Shown in pieces: positions 1-11,039 of a stretch of DNA of 64,000 nucleotides. The stretch covers positions 52,380,993 to 52,444,992 of the forward strand of contig CM063510.1 of assembly GCA_032207245.1 (NCBI GenBank), read 5' to 3'. The translations under genes were made by a program, and so were the position numbers. Under the pieces are notes generated by a model, which was not told the DNA's origin, ran no database searches, and saw only the letters and a program-made list of their open reading frames with translations. The DNA is from Pardosa pseudoannulata. Its lineage: Eukaryota > Arthropoda > Arachnida > Araneae > Lycosidae. Positions within the stretch are counted from its first letter, which is position 1. Every line of letters begins with the position of its first letter.

Positions 1-157
1 AAAAAATTGAAATTTATAAGAAAATAATTATTAATGAAATTAATGGCATATTGTAATACAATTTAAAGTGACACTGTACTTTGAAAATTAGATCTTTTCA
101 TTTGAATCATTCTTGTTCGAAACTTAATATACTATTAGCAATGATTCCTATAAATTG
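1..157. repeat. Left copy of a ~155-bp duplicated block
   Basis: This block matches 1108-1268 at most positions, including the stretch around 'gaaaattagatctttt' and 'gattcctataaattgggt'. In both copies the same SINE follows directly, so the duplication took in an older SINE insertion. The duplicated unit is therefore about 330 bp, with a spacing of about 1.1 kb. No coding signal is seen. Confidence 0.75.
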
Positions 158-329
158 GGTTCGGTTTGGTTTGGTGTGGAGTGCTAATGTCTACTTTTTT
201 TGCAACACGAGTGCTAATGAGAACGGGACCTACTGCTTAAAGCCGATTCCGAAAGGCTTCGAAACTGCCACAGTGGGATTCGAACCCATGAACTCCGGTT
301 CCGTAGCCAGCACCTACCCATCGTATGGC
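158..329 (-). mobile_element. tRNA-derived SINE, duplicated copy
   Basis: This is a full-length copy of the window's main SINE family, with the pol III promoter on the minus strand. The box B complement 'ggattcgaacc' lies near 276-286 and the tRNA-like head is at the right end. The AACC-type tail ('ggttcggtttggtttgg') is at the left end. The right target-site duplication is missing because a Helitron end fragment abuts the SINE. A 172-codon open frame crosses it but is only SINE plus microsatellite. Confidence 0.85.
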
Positions 330-334
330 AGAGA

Positions 335-477
335 AGGGAGGAAGGGGTGGATTTCGAAGGTTGCTAACCCTAATACATCAAGAATCCAATATGGATGCTT
401 CTATCCATTTCAGATCCAACCGCTACATAAATTCGAGGACAGACGGAGAGATAAATTAGGCTATTATTATATAAGGA
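335..477 (-). mobile_element. Helitron-like 5'-end fragment
   Basis: The reverse complement starts with an A|TC junction and then the family's 5' motif 'tatataataatagcc'. It continues through 'ggatagaagcatccatat' to 'tcgaaatccacccc'. The same ~140 bp begins the copies at 22228 (minus) and 53335 (plus). This copy stops after ~140 bp next to a SINE, so only the 5' end is present. Confidence 0.75.
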
Positions 478-490
478 TGCATATACAGAT

Positions 491-493
<3 letters not shown>

Positions 494-566
<73 letters not shown>
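494..566. repeat. (TA)n microsatellite
   Basis: A pure AT/TA dinucleotide run of about 70 bp. It lies directly beyond the 5' terminus of the Helitron fragment. It becomes 'tgtatgta' and 'ttattta' repeats on the right. Confidence 0.95.
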
Positions 567-574
<8 letters not shown>

Positions 575-1107
575 TTACTTATTTTATTTATTTATTTAGG
601 GCCCTGGGTTGTTTTATAATTAGTTTTTTATGTAAATTCATTATCGCGCAACGTCCAGATTTTCAGTCAACACTCAAAAAACCAGAAGCACTATCAATGT
701 TTACCTCCTGCATAGACAAATTTAACTTACTATTCTAGAGGACTTGCATTTTATGCATAAATATATATTTAGTTTAAACGAAGTACGGTACACTATTATT
801 AACAGTACTTCTTTCAGTTTTAAAGAATTTCAAAAATGCTTCAGTTGTTTATTATTAATACTTGTGTTTTGAATTTACAAGGCCAGGACCAGATTTTAAT
901 TAGCAACACCGCAGTTAAGGGCTGTTCTGAATTCTAGGCTAATTATATTTCAAAGTGTTTTTACTCTTAATTTATCTTTAAGAAAAAAAATATTTCTCAT
1001 AAATACATGTTATAAATACTCCTTTTTTTACGTTTGCCTTTTTTTATATTTCTTAATTATATGAAATAAAAAAAATCTAGCGTTACTGTAATAAAACACG
1101 AAAAAAA
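567..1107. other. AT-rich intergenic DNA, nothing recognised
   Basis: I see no open frame of note, no inverted repeat ends and no tandem repeat. Short A and T runs are frequent, for example near 981-990 and 1023-1030. Confidence 0.6.
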
Positions 1108-1268
1108 TACGGAATTGAAGTTTATAAGGAAATAATTATTAATGAAGTTAATGATGTATTGTGATTTAATTTAAAATGACACTATACTTTGAAAATTAGA
1201 TCTTTTGATTTGAATCATTCTTGGTCGAAATTTAGTATATTATTAGAAATGATTCCTATAAATTGGGT
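1108..1268. repeat. Right copy of the duplicated block
   Basis: Homologous to 1-157 with scattered substitutions. It ends in the same 'cctataaattgggt', which here is also the left target-site duplication of the adjoining SINE. Confidence 0.75.
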
Positions 1269-1452
1269 GGGGTTTGGCATGGTGTGGAGTGCTACGGTCT
1301 ACTTTTTTACAACAGGAGTGCTAATAAGAATGGGACCTACAACTTAAATCTGATTCCGAAAGGTTACGAATATCCATGTCAAAGTGGCATCTGAACCCAC
1401 GAAATTCTATACCGAAGGTCAGCACCCTAACCAATCGGTCATCGTTGGGCTC
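1269..1452 (-). mobile_element. tRNA-derived SINE with 11-bp target-site duplication
   Basis: A diverged full-length SINE, tRNA head at the right. It is bounded by ATAAATTGGGT at 1258-1268 and again at 1453-1463, which marks the insertion exactly. The SINE at 158-329 begins at the equivalent base but has lost its right duplication. This copy therefore defines the original insertion site for both. Confidence 0.85.
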
Positions 1453-1522
1453 ATAAATTGGGTTCGAATTTCAGGGTATAATATAAATTTAAAATTATTT
1501 ATTGTATCGAATGAAGCTCTAA

Positions 1523-1565
1523 CCCTTAATTTGACAAAATGTTTTTTCAAATATCGACTAAAATA
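1523..1565 (+). mobile_element. Orphan left end of TTAA-type MITE family F5
   Basis: It starts CCCTTAATTTGACAA and continues with 'atgttttttcaaatat', matching the left end of the complete F5 element at 25545. The preceding four bases are CTAA where TTAA is expected. No right end was found, so this is a fragment. Confidence 0.6.
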
Positions 1566-1574
1566 TATTTAAAC

Positions 1575-1690
1575 AAACAATAACAATATTAATAATAATT
1601 TAAATATTAATAATTTAAATAATAATTAATAATATATAATATATTTAATATATTATATATTATCGATAAAAATATATATTTATTATAATG
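1575..1690. repeat. AT-only low-complexity tract
   Basis: Nearly pure A/T sequence built of 'aataattaat' and 'tatataatatat' blocks, with local self-complementarity. No coding or element boundaries were recognised. Confidence 0.6.
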
Positions 1691-1747
1691 ATTTTATTTA
1701 TCTGATTGTTCGTTGTAGTAGACATAGACAAATTAAATGTTAATGCT

Positions 1748-1907
1748 CTGTAGTGTTAGGCGCTACTTTTTTTCTCTACACGAGGGCTAATGAGACTGCG
1801 ATCTACAACTTAAAGCCAATTCCAAGCGACTACAAAAATCTATGCCAAAAGATGGCTTCGAACCCATGAACTCCGTTACCAAAGAGTAGCAGCTTTCTTA
1901 TTCGGCT
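1748..1907 (-). mobile_element. Diverged tRNA-derived SINE
   Basis: It shares the SINE body ('acacgagggctaatgagac', 'tcgaacccatgaactcc') and the terminal 'ttcggct'. It has many substitutions, and no target-site duplication can be read with confidence. It is older than most copies. Confidence 0.75.
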
Positions 1908-2232
1908 ATAATTCATCTCTTTAATGTGTAAAATGGTCATATTATATAGGTCTGTTTTCAGACCTTAGAATGAAATTAGACAGGATAATACCGAAATAAA
2001 ATGTTTGAATTAGTTACTGTAAGTAAAAGAACTAGTTTACTGATACAAAATATCTGCCCACCTACCTTTTACCCCACATATTGTATAGTTAAAAAAATAT
2101 TCGGAATTTATATACTAGTATAAATATTATACAAATTTAAGTCTAAATTTCTTTACAAAATAGAGAATAAATATTTAGTTCATTCGATATTAAGATTAAA
2201 ACTATATTCCTCCAAAAACACTTAGTGTTGTA
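1908..2232. other. Intergenic DNA, nothing recognised
   Basis: AT-rich single-copy-looking sequence between a SINE and the long-TIR element. No significant open frame or repeat end is seen. Confidence 0.55.
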
Positions 2233-2234
2233 TA

Positions 2235-3174
2235 CCGGGTGGCCATAATTAAACTGACAGTCCTCACAGTGTTCTGTAGCGCTATCTATTTTGCGAGAAT
2301 GACGCCACATTTTGTAGGAAGATTAAACAAGACGGGGATAAAGGATTCAGCGAAAAAACAAATTAGTTCCAAAAGTCACCGCTAGGAGAATATTTGGATG
2401 TGTGTAATAGAAAATAGAGTGTTAACAAATGCAAAACAATACGGAAATTAATTTCTTAATCGTGCCAATGGATGTAACGGGAAATTTGAATAAAGAAATT
2501 CTTCTTTTGCTCGGCGTACGTGATATTGCAGATCACGAGTCTTTATCTGTGTTTATGTAGATTTTACACTTTTTTGAAAGTGTTGCCATATTGCACTTGA
2601 ACTAAATCAGAAAATGTGCATAATAAAAGGTAATTTTATTCCGTATTAACCCACTGAACGGACGCGTCGACGGGGGTTCGACAGCGAATTCCTGTTCGAA
2701 AACGGACCTGTCGACCCCTTCTCGTTCGCACTCGTATAACTCGTATCGCACACTTTTGAGGAAAAAAAATATTGCAAAGTGATAATAAATGAAAGAAACT
2801 AATTTTGAGTAACGGAACTCCTTTACCTTGCAGGGAAAATAATTTAAAAGTAGCCTGACAACTTTTAAACCGGCAACTCTAGTATGGTACGGTAAGTTCC
2901 GTCTGGAATTTACGAAAAGGGTGACTGTTTTGAAAGGGAAAAAGGTGGGGAGGGTGACCGGTGGATGGGTTAATTTGCATTTGTTAACACTCTATTTTCT
3001 ATAACACAGTGCTAAATATTCTCCTAGCGGTGACTTTTGGAACTAATTTGTAGTTTTGTGGAATCCTTCGTCCCGTGTCTTGTTTAGTCTTCCTACAAAG
3101 TGCCGCGTCATTCTCACAAATAGATCGCGCTACAGAACACTGGGAACACTGTCAGTTTAATTATGGCCACCAGG
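2235..3174. mobile_element. Long-inverted-repeat element (foldback/MITE), TA target
   Basis: The ends are inverted copies over about 210 bp. The left arm runs from 'ccgggtggccataattaaac' to about 2445. The right arm is 2974-3174, continuing at about 2620-2645 beyond a nested insertion. TA dinucleotides flank both ends (2233-2234 and 3175-3176), as for Tc1/mariner-type targets. The middle (2450-2620) has no recognisable transposase. It is probably a non-autonomous foldback element; the superfamily is uncertain. Confidence 0.8.
2650..2969. mobile_element. TTAA-type MITE family F6, nested in the long-TIR element
   Basis: Flanked by TTAA at 2646-2649 and 2970-2973. The left end is CCCACTGAACGG and the right end reads CCCATCCACCGG in reverse complement, a diverged inverted repeat. 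Removing it joins 'gcaaattaatacgg' across the gap, which restores the right arm as the complement of the left arm ('gcaaaacaatacgg'). It is CpG-richer than its surroundings and has GTCGAC motifs near the left end. It is younger than the element hosting it. Confidence 0.75.
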
Positions 3175-3176
3175 TA

Positions 3177-5045
3177 TTTTCTTGATTTTGATATCCCTCA
3201 TCTTAAGCCCTGTTACTTTTCATTATATAAAAAAAATTCCTGCGATAAATATAAACAAAAATAAACTAACTACCTATGAAACTGCTTCAAATGTATGATT
3301 ACATTACTTATTGAGTTAAATCTTTAATGTTAAGCATGAAAAACATTCGTAATGTTTTCTGAATTTACATGCTTTCTCTTATGCAATGATGCTCTCTAGT
3401 AACCTACGTTATTCCGATTCAATAAAACCAATGACTTTAGAAAAATAAATCCCAATCATTTTTTCAAATCTTTGTAACAAGATTTAAACATAAAAGCGTC
3501 GTGCGCAACTTTCGTTTGTAAAATCGATATGATGAATTTATTATAATTATTAAGTGTTTTCCTATTAGTTTTGTTTTATCGTATATTTAATAAATTAAGA
3601 GTAGTTTATATATTTCCTTTATATACACAACCTCAATATGTGTTATTTTTTCTATTACTCTATGTTTCAAATGATAGGAAAAGTATAAGGGTATTGCATG
3701 CTTCTGTTTACAGATGTTACGTGCTTAAAGATTACACAAAATAAATGATTCGTAAAGTAATTAAACGTTTGAATTCTATTAAACGATAGGAACCCATTTC
3801 TTTAGATCTTTGGATGCAATCGTTAATAATTTCTCCTTAGTACTAGTTTTCATGTTTTTATTTCAAATAAATCAGTCTGATATTTTTCATTTTTATATCC
3901 CAAACACACTGCCAACAAACTGTACAAAAAATAATAACTTTTGTTAAACAACAGTTAATGCAAGCTATATCAGGTTGGATTCTTACCGTACATCATGTAT
4001 GCCACCTTAAAACTAGCGTGTATTATCCACAGATCTTTAAACTCGTTGTGGTAACACGCAGAGAACGGAGTGGGTGAAACAATGTTGATAGAGGTTATTG
4101 AATGAAAGCTGTCACCTAATCTTACTAAACTACCTCCCTTTTACGGTTACACAAACTCAAATAGCGACGCACCCCTAACTATTACCCTATTAATTTTTTT
4201 TTTCACAGACATTTATGCCAGCGAGTCTCCTTGCTCCAAATATCGGGTGAGAACAATAAGAAAACAGCCATTTATTGATGTCAACTTATCAATGTTAAAG
4301 AACGTACGACATAATTAAGCGGGTTTTTGTCAGTTTTTTTCAATATTAAAATAATGGTGGTTGTTAACTTAATCGAACAATTTCTAAGACATTCTTTGTA
4401 CATGACGCAGCCGTGTTTCACTCATGTGTTACCAATTAGTGTACGGATTATCTTGGCACCAAAATTTAGCATAGGCGTAAAAAAATCTTATTCGTTTAAT
4501 TATCTTCAACATCTATTTATACTAATTTCTGTCAACTGATAAAAGTGCTGCAGAAAAATATATACGAAACTTAAGGTTCATATGAGTTGTAAGAGTCGTA
4601 CTTCAAGTCAAAAGGAAAACTGCGTAAAAGCGTTATAAAAAGATGATCTTAGATGAACGAAAAGCTATTTAACGATGTAACTCCCAAACAACCAGTTACT
4701 AAGTACGTATTTGAAAGATGATTTAAAGTTAGTTAAAAATATTTCCAAGGTAATATCAACATTTTAGTAAAGCATTTTAAGTTTATACTCTATACAGTAA
4801 TTAGAATATGCTACTATGGTGTGAAAATGCAGTGCTAGACCTATTTATCCATCATTTGGATATATTAAAGAAATATAATAATTGTAAGATATTTGCATTT
4901 TATACACATTAAATAAGGAGTGATTTATTTATTAAATATATTCTGAATACTAGTATATATTTCATTATATGAACTGATTCTAGAAGAAACCATATTTAAA
5001 ATGAGAATGCAAAAAAATTTGTAGTTTGCCTAGTTAACAGACAAG
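3177..5045. other. 1.9 kb of AT-rich DNA without recognised features
   Basis: A 70-codon frame at 4327-4539 has no recognisable domain and AT-driven composition, so I do not call it a gene. The stretch 3990-4250 is slightly less AT-rich but has no motif I can name. Confidence 0.5.
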
Positions 5046-5060
5046 TGCATATTGTGCAGA

Positions 5061-5231
5061 TTGTTTTGGTTCGCTACGGTCTACTTTTTACAACACGAGG
5101 ACTAATGAGACCGGGACCTACCGCTTAAAGCCTATTCCGAACGGCTACGAACATCCATGCCAGAGTGGGATTCGAACCCACAAACTCCGGTTCCGAAGGC
5201 CAGCACCCTAACCATTCAGCCATCGTTCGGC
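5061..5231 (-). mobile_element. tRNA-derived SINE with 15-bp target-site duplication
   Basis: A well-preserved 171-bp copy. TGCATATTGTGCAGA occurs at 5046-5060 and again at 5232-5246, an unambiguous target-site duplication. Box B ('ggattcgaacc') and the head 'ccattcagccatcgttcgg' are intact on the minus strand. The left tail is short, with one TTTTGGTT unit. Confidence 0.92.
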
Positions 5232-5448
5232 TGCATATTGTGCAGAATGGAGTTGGTGACTGTCAACAAACTAAAAACTTTTTATCGATTGTGCTTCTAA
5301 AACATAACTTACTATAATATTTTTAAAAGTAATTGACATTTCAGTAATTCATTAAGTTCATAATGTCAGTTTAATAATATATTTTTGAGTATTATTTGTA
5401 CTAAATTAAATAGCATGTTCTAATTCATATGATGAGTTTCATATTCAG

Positions 5449-5968
5449 CACATTGTATCTGGGACACGCACTAGTACGTTTTCCTGACGATTGATACTTG
5501 AGCGCGAGTCACGAACTAGTACGGGTTAGTGTAACAACATGGTTTGATTGTGGGTACAAAAATAACGGTATATATAGGAAAACAAAGCCGAATGTTCTCG
5601 TCTACTACATAGATTCTGGAAGTATTTAGACAAACAAAAACTAGTTTTTACATGAGTCGGTGCGGAACCACAGAACGGGAAAAAATTAAAACTGTATACT
5701 ACTATTCCTATTTGATTTTTCATATTTACGATATTATTATAAATTTATACATTAAAAATTATATTTTTTGTTTACAAAAATCTGATGGTTGTTATTTATA
5801 TATTTCTTTCTATATATTGGTTTATATATTTCAATATAAAATATGAAAAGTTGGGTAGAAAGTTAAATGATTTTCGATCTATTGATATTTATCTGAATAA
5901 CTAAATTGACGTTCAAAACTCCCGCTCCCTGTACAATTCCGCTGCAAAATGTACCCGCATACGCTGTG
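5449..5968 (+). mobile_element. TTAA-type MITE family F4, copy 1
   Basis: The left TIR is CACATTGTATCTGGGACAC; the right end is 'gtacccgcatacgctgtg', followed by TTAA at 5969-5972. The left TTAA is not preserved. Instead, 5405-5448 matches the extra segment before the TIR of the copy at 33765. The interior contains the family's repeated ACTAGTACG motif near 5470 and 5515. Short open frames on both strands inside have no recognised product. Confidence 0.85.
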
Positions 5969-5972
5969 TTAA

Positions 5973-6672
5973 GCTTCTTGTTCTTTTTATACTGAACTGA
6001 TACAAATACATGTTATATAGATTCAGAAAAGTAATGTGAGTGGATACAAATTGTTTCTAGAAGTAATTACATCACAAAATAGAAATGCTCCAAAATAGTA
6101 CTATGTTTGTCAGGAGACAGATATATATCCATGTTTAACGAGTTGGTTATTGTTGAGACATGAAAAATAAATTTATCTTCCTATTAAAAGCCCATTTACT
6201 AAAACAGTTTTTAAATTAATGACATTTTTGTAAGTTGTTTTGAATTAGATGACTGCCTTTGTCAAAAATGTGTTAACTAGCTTTTTCCCCCTATGGAACA
6301 GGAAAAAGAGACATTCGATTTCATGTACGCAACGCAGTGTAAATTCATTTATTAAACAGAATTTTCCGATGTTAATCTGTGACAGATCATAGAGGCTGTC
6401 GGTGGGAATAATTATTTGTCGAAATGAGTGTGCAGGAATTGTGGAACTTTGCGTAGATAAGAAAAATTATACATCAGTGTAGAACGTATTTTGCTATTGT
6501 AGAATCAAGGAAAGCTTATTATTAAATTCGCTGTTAAAAATACTACAAAATTTAATGCTTTTAGATAATGAATGATATTTTAAAGCAATATTCTTTAATA
6601 ATATTTGCAGTAATTTGAATAACCCCTTTTGATTCATATGAAAACAAAGAAAATAGATTTAAAATAGTTATA
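5973..6672. repeat. Degenerate repeat units related to the 344-bp array
   Basis: Segments such as 'gtaattacatcacaaaat', 'gttattgttgagacatgaaa' and 'aaattcatttattaaacaga' resemble parts of 8746-9050. They also echo the regular units at 7640-8745. The resemblance is partial, so unit boundaries cannot be set. Confidence 0.4.
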
Positions 6673-6676
6673 TTAA

Positions 6677-7203
6677 CCCCTTCCGGTAAAATGACGAGTC
6701 TAGTTCGTCATTGGTTTTTCATTTCATACCGCACAATGATGAGCTACACTCGTCATGCGACTAAAGTTACTGATAAATATGATAATTTAGTTTAAAATTT
6801 CTAGTGTACTGAATTTAGCAACACTTTTGTTACTTGTGGAAATCCCAGGTCACTATTACATATTGTTTACTTAGAATTTCTGGGTACAAGTCACTGGCAA
6901 ATTGATGAGTCAGAATAGAGGAAAACCTACTAAGAAATGCCGTGTGTGTTACAAGAATCAAATTAGAAGTGAGACTCCCTGGCGATGTAAACAATTCAGA
7001 ATTCCTTTGCACTTTGTTTTGAAAGGTACCACTAGCTTGAAGACTATTATCTTAATTTTACCGTTTCTGATACTTAACACTATGTAAAAAGTGGATTTTA
7101 ATTAAGAATATGTAAGAATTGTAAAATAAAACGAGTTTTTTAAATAAAAAATAAATGGTTTCTTCACGCACAGTTTTTCATTATTAAATCGTACCGGAAG
7201 GGG
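6677..7203 (+). mobile_element. piggyBac-derived element family F1, copy 1
   Basis: A 527-bp element. TTAA at 6673-6676 precedes CCCCTTCCGGT, and the inverted end ACCGGAAGGGG is followed by TTGA, a mutated TTAA. Two hairpins built on ATGACGAG/CTCGTCAT lie just inside the left end. The interior carries a transposase C-terminal remnant (6905-7087). The length is far below the ~2 kb needed for an autonomous piggyBac, so this is an internal-deletion derivative. Confidence 0.92.
6905..7087 (+). pseudogene. piggyBac transposase C-terminal cysteine-rich domain remnant
   Basis: The 60-codon frame from the ATG at 6905 contains KKCRVCYKNQIRSETPWRC. This matches the zinc-binding cysteine-rich domain that ends many piggyBac transposases (C-x2-C, a basic stretch, an 'RxET' motif, then further Cys). 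In that family the domain binds the transposon end. Here the later cysteine/histidine positions are degraded: 'RIPLHF' stands where the family usually has 'xxPLCxxPC'. The DDD catalytic core is absent. The near-identical frame in copy 2 and a frameshifted one in copy 3 suggest inheritance from one deleted master element rather than selection on the protein. It is not a functional gene. Confidence 0.85.
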
Positions 7204-7207
7204 TTGA

Positions 7208-7639
7208 CATTAACAGATCACATATACTTTTTCTATAATTCATTAATGAATGCTTCAATATGGTTTGAATAACTAGTGACATCACGTGGTCATTAGAAAT
7301 TATATTTCAAGGCTGCTTCAATTTTAAACAAACTATGAGGTAAAAAAATCCTATATTACACAATATTTAGCAATTTATTGCAATGCAAAAGTACCTATTT
7401 CATTTGTATTGCTAGTCCCATTCAATTTCGATGATAACTGGCATAAAATAAAACTAAATCGGAAGAAGATACAAAATCGTTTCAAGAATAAAAATGCTGA
7501 AATTTTGAGATAAAGTCTTTCTTTTTTCTGGATTATACCAATTCTTTCTCTGTAGTATGTATACGGGAAAGTAAAAAGGAAAAAAGAAAGCTTTTCATAT
7601 TTGGATTTCAAGTTTTCAAATGCAATACACAGTTATTTA
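7208..7639. other. Intergenic DNA, possible degraded array unit
   Basis: Frames at 7375-7611 (minus) show no recognised domain. Weak similarity to the following array is possible but not demonstrable by eye. Confidence 0.4.
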
Positions 7640-8745
7640 CTAAATGGCCTCTGTGTATACCATTCTGCAAGAGCTTGTTCAAATTGTTGCTGGCAATAAT
7701 TATATTCTGAAATCGTGTGCTTGAAGGAAAGTAATTTGTATAGGCAAGAGAGATACTGCATATCAGTGCTGAACAATATGGTGTTGTTGACACAAGAAAA
7801 TATATTTATCAAGTAATCTATTAAGTAATTATTTACGAAACTTACTAATTTGAAGTGAATGGTATTTTAGTAATGCATTTTAAGTTAACAACCTTTATAG
7901 TAAATTAAATAACTGTTTTTTAATAACATAACAAGAAAAAAAATATTTAATATAATTGTTATCCATATATTCAGCAGAGTAAATTAACTATTATAAATCA
8001 TTCGTAAATGCTTAAAATTTAACAGATAATGCGAAATTTTATTGGCAATAATTACACCTTGTGATAGTGATTCTGAAATTTGTTTAGGCAAGAGAGATAC
8101 TGCATATCAGTACTGAACAAGATGGTGTTGTCGACACAGGAAAATATATTATCAAGTAATCTATTAAGTAATCATTTACAAAACATGCTAATTTCAAGTG
8201 AATGGTATTTTAGTAATGCTCTTTAAGTTAATGACCTTTATAGTAAATTAAATAACTGTTCTTTAATAACCTAACAAGAAAAAAAGATTTAACACAATTG
8301 TTCTCCATATATTCAACAGAATAAATTCAGCTATTATAAATCATCCGTAAATGCTTAAATTTTAACAGATAATGTGAAATTTTCTTAGGAATAATTACAA
8401 CTTGTAATGGTGATTCTGAAATTTGTTTAGGCCAGAGAGATACTGCATATCAGTGCTGAATAAGTTTGTATATCTGGTTAAGCTATTTATCAAGTAATCT
8501 ATTAAGTAATCATTTACAAAACATACTAATTTGAAGTAAATGGTATTTTAGTAATGCCTTTTAAGTTAACTTTTATAGTAAATTAAATAACTGTTCTTAG
8601 ATAACAATAAAAAAAGATTTAACATAATTGTTTACCATATATTCAACAGAGTAAATTCAGCTATCATAAATCATCCGCAAATGCTTAAAATATAACAGAT
8701 CATGCGAAATTTTGTTGGAAATAATTACATCTTGTAATGGTGATG
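7640..8745. repeat. Tandem array with ~344-bp period
   Basis: The landmark 'gagagatactgcatatcag' recurs near 7748, 8092 and 8435, a spacing of 344 and 343 bp. It is accompanied each time by 'atcaagtaatctattaagta', 'taaattaaataactgtt' and 'catccgtaaatgcttaaa'. Three good units are present. A fourth, diverged unit follows to about 9100. Small deletions differ between units. It is a low-copy satellite-like array without coding signal. Confidence 0.85.
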
Positions 8746-9180
8746 AATGAAAAATGACACTTAGGTTGTGAAAAGACAATCTTTATATCGGTGTAGAACG
8801 AGTTACTGATTGTTAACACAAGATAATTTATTTATCTTCATCTATTATATAAGCTCATTTATCAAAAAGTTGTTAAAGTTAATAATGATAGTTTAGTAGA
8901 TTAAGTTAACCTTTGTAGTAAATTAAATAGCTGTTATTTATAATTATGTAAACAGGGAAAAAGAGTCTTACATATTTCGTTTTGATGTATTAAACACAGT
9001 TTAAATTCATTTATTAATAGTATCAGTGAATGATTATTTATTTAGAAATTGCAGGAACTGTTACTGGAAATAATTGTACTGTAAAATGGGGATGCATATA
9101 TAATGGTATTTTGGCATTAGACAACAAAAAATGAGTTTCAGTGTAAGTCGAATTTATTGATTGTTGACGCGTGAAAAGCT
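8746..9180. repeat. Diverged fourth unit of the 344-bp array
   Basis: It keeps the order of landmarks ('taaattaaatagctgtta', 'gtttaaattcatttatta') but with many changes. Beyond about 9100 no homology is seen. Confidence 0.5.
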
Positions 9181-9970
9181 GACAAAGTCTCTCTTATTTC
9201 TTCTGCCACAGTTGATGTAAATAGGAAGGCATTTCCGTGATAATTGTATGTCCCTGATATTTATGATGTCAAATGTTCCAGGAAATTTTTTTATGCATAA
9301 TGCAACTTTATTGATGTTTAAGAAATTTTAATCGAAAAACTATGCATGTCAAACATGAAATTTATTTCTGTATATATATTACAAAACATTTAAGAATAGT
9401 AACCAAAAAACATTTAGTTTAATTCACCAATGAATATCCTAACTACTTCTTTAAAAAAATTAAGCAAAAATCAATATAAAAAAATGTTTAAATTTTTTTA
9501 ATAATATTACAATTAGTTTTTTGAACCATTGTGAAATTAAATATAGTATGAGTAACATAACTTATTACACTTATACTATCATATATCTTTTCTTAATTTT
9601 TGTATGATGTGTCATATGAAAAATATCCCTTTGGGTATTTATATCGCCATTTTGATATTGGTGGTATGAATACACGGAAAATTTAAAACAGTTCGCAAAA
9701 CAGTCACCACTGAAAACTAATATTATATCAGTTCCCTTTAAAGTCTTTTAAAGATATATTTATCTTGTGCTATTGAAACCGGAAAAGATTAACTGCACTA
9801 AAAATGCTGTGAAACAAACTCCAAATATTCGTAAAATAATATCATGTATAAGTTATTTGAAGTATAATTTTAAACTCTTTTCTAGACTGCAGTGTTCCAA
9901 AACAAAACACACCATTTTGTACATTAGTAAAAGGTTAATAGATCGTTTTCTGTCATTCAAATTTAATAAA
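9181..9970. other. AT-rich intergenic DNA, nothing recognised
   Basis: Only short frames. The long frame at 9767-10123 owes its right half to the next SINE and is not a gene. Confidence 0.55.
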
Positions 9971-10143
9971 TTGGTTGGTTGGTCGGGAGCTCTACGGTCT
10001 ACTTTTTTTTACACTAGGGCTAATGAGACTAGGACCTACTGCTTAAAGCCAATTTGGAACGGATACGAACACCCATGCCACAGTGGGACTCGAACCCAAG
10101 AACTCCGAAGGTCAGTGCCCTAACTATTCGGCCATCGTTTAGC
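9971..10143 (-). mobile_element. tRNA-derived SINE
   Basis: The tail 'ttggttggttggtcggg' is at the left, the body 'gggctaatgagactaggacc' is intact, and the head 'ctattcggccatcgttt' is at the right. A 9-bp piece is missing near the 'tccggtaccgaag' segment. No convincing target-site duplication. Confidence 0.85.
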
Positions 10144-11039
10144 ATTTCATTAATAGAAAAGTTTCAACCTTTAAAATTTCAACTGATTTTAATAATAAAA
10201 ATTATCGAAGTATAAATTTTAAAAGGGATACGCATATTTCGGTTATAATTTTTAAAACCGATATAAAGTCTTCTTTTATGAAAAAAAAGGAATTAAAGAT
10301 AATTTTAGATAAATACGGATATTTTATTATATTCATTATTATACATCCTGCAGAGAACGATTTCTTTATAATGTAATCAAAAAATTTTAGTGCGGTCTAA
10401 TTTCTCATTTATTATTTGCAAGCCCTTGAGTATATCGAAATTTAAAAGAATGGACTTTTACAAATTTTAAAAATAACGGTTCATTTATTTTAATGTGTGT
10501 TCGAAATATTTGGTAAACGCTGAAGTAACTGGGGAAGATTTCAATCATTCAGAACATTTTAAAAATGAATAAAGAATCCCATTAATGAATTCCTCAAAAA
10601 TATCTCATTTTAAAGGGAAACACAAGATTTGAATTTTAAAAGGATCGCTTTGTTTTTTTAAATTTCATTTGTCGGAGTGCTAAATTTTAGCTATCTTATA
10701 TGTCACTTAATAGTATTCCGAAAATTTAAATATAAACATTAAAATCTTTCATTTACTAAAATATTTAAGGGTTTAATTTTTAATGTACTACTACTATTTT
10801 TTTTTAATTTTTAAAAGATAGAAAAATTATTATATAGGTTTTAGATTTTGTCGAAAAGATTGAAACAATGACACAATTAGGTTAAAGAAACAATTGAATT
10901 TATTAGATCCGAAGGAACTCACTAGAGAACAGAACTGAGAACTTCCCAACTGGTGGGACACAGCTTTTATATACAGTCAGTACATTCTAGAAACACAGTG
11001 ACTGATTTCAAGTACGCATAGCGATTTCAAGTTTCCACA
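10144..11039. other. AT-rich intergenic DNA, nothing recognised
   Basis: No open frame or repeat end found. From about 10990, 'actgatttcaagt' already resembles the array that follows. Confidence 0.5.

Noticed and set aside
81..599. 172-codon open frame, the longest in the window
   Set aside because: It is a translation through a SINE, a Helitron end and a (TA)n tract ('YIYIYI' repeats). It has no gene content.
9767..10123. Recurring peptide 'ALRSTVLHTRANETGTYCLK' in several frames (9767, 16474, 27506, 38873, 62475)
   Set aside because: All are the same SINE read in the same frame. Conservation comes from shared repeat ancestry, not from a protein family.
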